Below are positions 63,487 through 64,000 of a DNA stretch of 64,000 nt, in pieces. Under the pieces are notes generated by a model, which made no database searches, was not told the origin of the DNA, and saw nothing but the letters and a program-made list of their open reading frames with translations. The DNA is from Deltaproteobacteria bacterium. Its GTDB lineage: Bacteria > Desulfobacterota > Syntrophobacteria > Syntrophobacterales > Syntrophobacteraceae. The stretch is taken from assembly GCA_021780695.1 (NCBI GenBank), contig JAJXYD010000027.1:1-64000 (forward strand), written 5' to 3'. The position numbers and the translations under genes were made by a program. Position 1 is the stretch's first letter; every line of letters begins with the position of its first letter.

Positions 63487-63662
63487 AAACAAGAGCGAAT
63501 CCCGCTTTCCGGATTTATCGCTTGCCTGGAATTTTTGATTGCTATAGGATATTGTTACACAATAAACTTTCCAATCAATATGATCTTTTGTGATTACGTG
63601 TTGTTAAGGGTGTTACCCCCTGGCGGCCTCATTCATCCTTTTCTCAAAAAGGGCTGGATAGC

Positions 63663-64000
63663 GTGAGCATGTTTACGTCCAACCGCATTAGCCGTATCAA
63701 TAACACAATCGACAGCCATATCTATGCCTGGTCCTCGGTGCCCTCTTTTGCTCCAATGGCCGAGATCTTGAGCAACTCCCGCGATATCCTGATCGAAAAG
63801 CTTCTGGAGTTGACCTCGCAGCGAGACAACACTGCGGAAAGTGTGCGTTTGTTTCTCATAAATTTTGCCCTCGAGCGGATGGCGGGAAAAATCACCTCGG
63901 AACATTTCACGATTTTCAGGGATGTGGAGACCGTCGAGGTTATCCTTGAGGATTCCTATGGAATCAAATGCCGCCCGGATAGAGACGACATACTCATTCC
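63663..64000 (+). CDS. Hypothetical protein, 3' end outside the window
   Basis: The frame is open from a GTG at 63663 (or ATG 63669) to the right edge, giving at least 112 residues: RISRINNTIDSHIYAWSSVP, LSNSRDILIEKLLELTSQ, VRLFLINFALERMAGKI, then FRDVETVEVILEDSYGIKC. AAAAAGGG lies before the GTG. The composition is natural for a soluble helical protein, and it beats the antisense frame at 63633-63905. I do not recognise the family. Confidence 0.55.
   Translation, partial: MSMFTSNRISRINNTIDSHIYAWSSVPSFAPMAEILSNSRDILIEKLLELTSQRDNTAESVRLFLINFALERMAGKITSEHFTIFRDVETVEVILEDSYGIKCRPDRDDILI

Noticed and set aside
63633..63905. Leftward 90-codon open frame at the right end
   Set aside because: The opposite strand carries a longer, better-composed frame with a ribosome-binding site that continues past the edge.

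Overview
The window looks like the chromosome of a strictly anaerobic, acetogenic or syntrophic, sulfate-reducer-like Desulfobacterota (deltaproteobacterial) organism. The basis is a complete CODH/acetyl-CoA synthase operon of bacterial type, the carboxynorspermidine polyamine pathway, two DksA/TraR-type zinc-finger proteins and the general gene style. The genus is an inference; no rRNA or other species marker is present.

Positions 1 to about 16,400 are an accessory region built from debris: a truncated IS1634-type transposase, a frameshifted coiled-coil gene, three copies of a 112-123 bp TA-flanked MITE, a second MITE family with perfect 19-bp ends, a ~585 bp element with 40-bp ends, several fold-back repeats, and two related relics of what looks like a plasmid mobilisation gene block about 8.7 kb apart. 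Among these sit intact cargo genes: an AT-rich HrgC-domain membrane protein, an HI1419/HI1420-type toxin-antitoxin pair, an exported histidine acid phosphatase, a secreted tandem-repeat protein, a Tat-exported metallophosphoesterase, and an overlapping pair with a nucleotidyltransferase-like protein.

From 16.4 kb the gene density becomes that of a core chromosome. A ClC channel is followed by the leftward operon acsD-cooS-acsB-acsC-acsE-(CoA-ester lyase)-(histidine kinase), 28.9 down to 18.4 kb. It encodes the carbonyl branch of the Wood-Ljungdahl pathway: CO2/CO reduction at CooS, acetyl-CoA assembly on AcsB, methyl transfer through the corrinoid protein AcsCD, and methyl loading by AcsE. 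Next come carboxynorspermidine decarboxylase and dehydrogenase, a membrane methyltransferase, a macro-domain protein, and the rightward run rlmE-yebC-ruvC-ruvA-ruvB.

The 37-49 kb part holds an unusual zinc-finger/BON fusion, an L,D-transpeptidase lipoprotein, an RND efflux pair with a thioesterase, a reduced DnaJ-like protein, moaC, dksA, and a leftward cluster DUF3842-cobU-birA. A very large secreted NHL-repeat protein (49.6-52.9 kb) carries the same C-terminal aromatic domain as the secreted protein at 8.7 kb. At 54.1-55.7 kb a 1.6-kb mini-island sits at the 3' end of tRNA-Leu(CAG), bounded by an 18-bp direct repeat. The window ends with ribF, hflX, the ribosomal/replication cluster rpsF-rpsR-DUF2232-rplI-dnaB, alanine dehydrogenase, and a gene that runs off the right edge.
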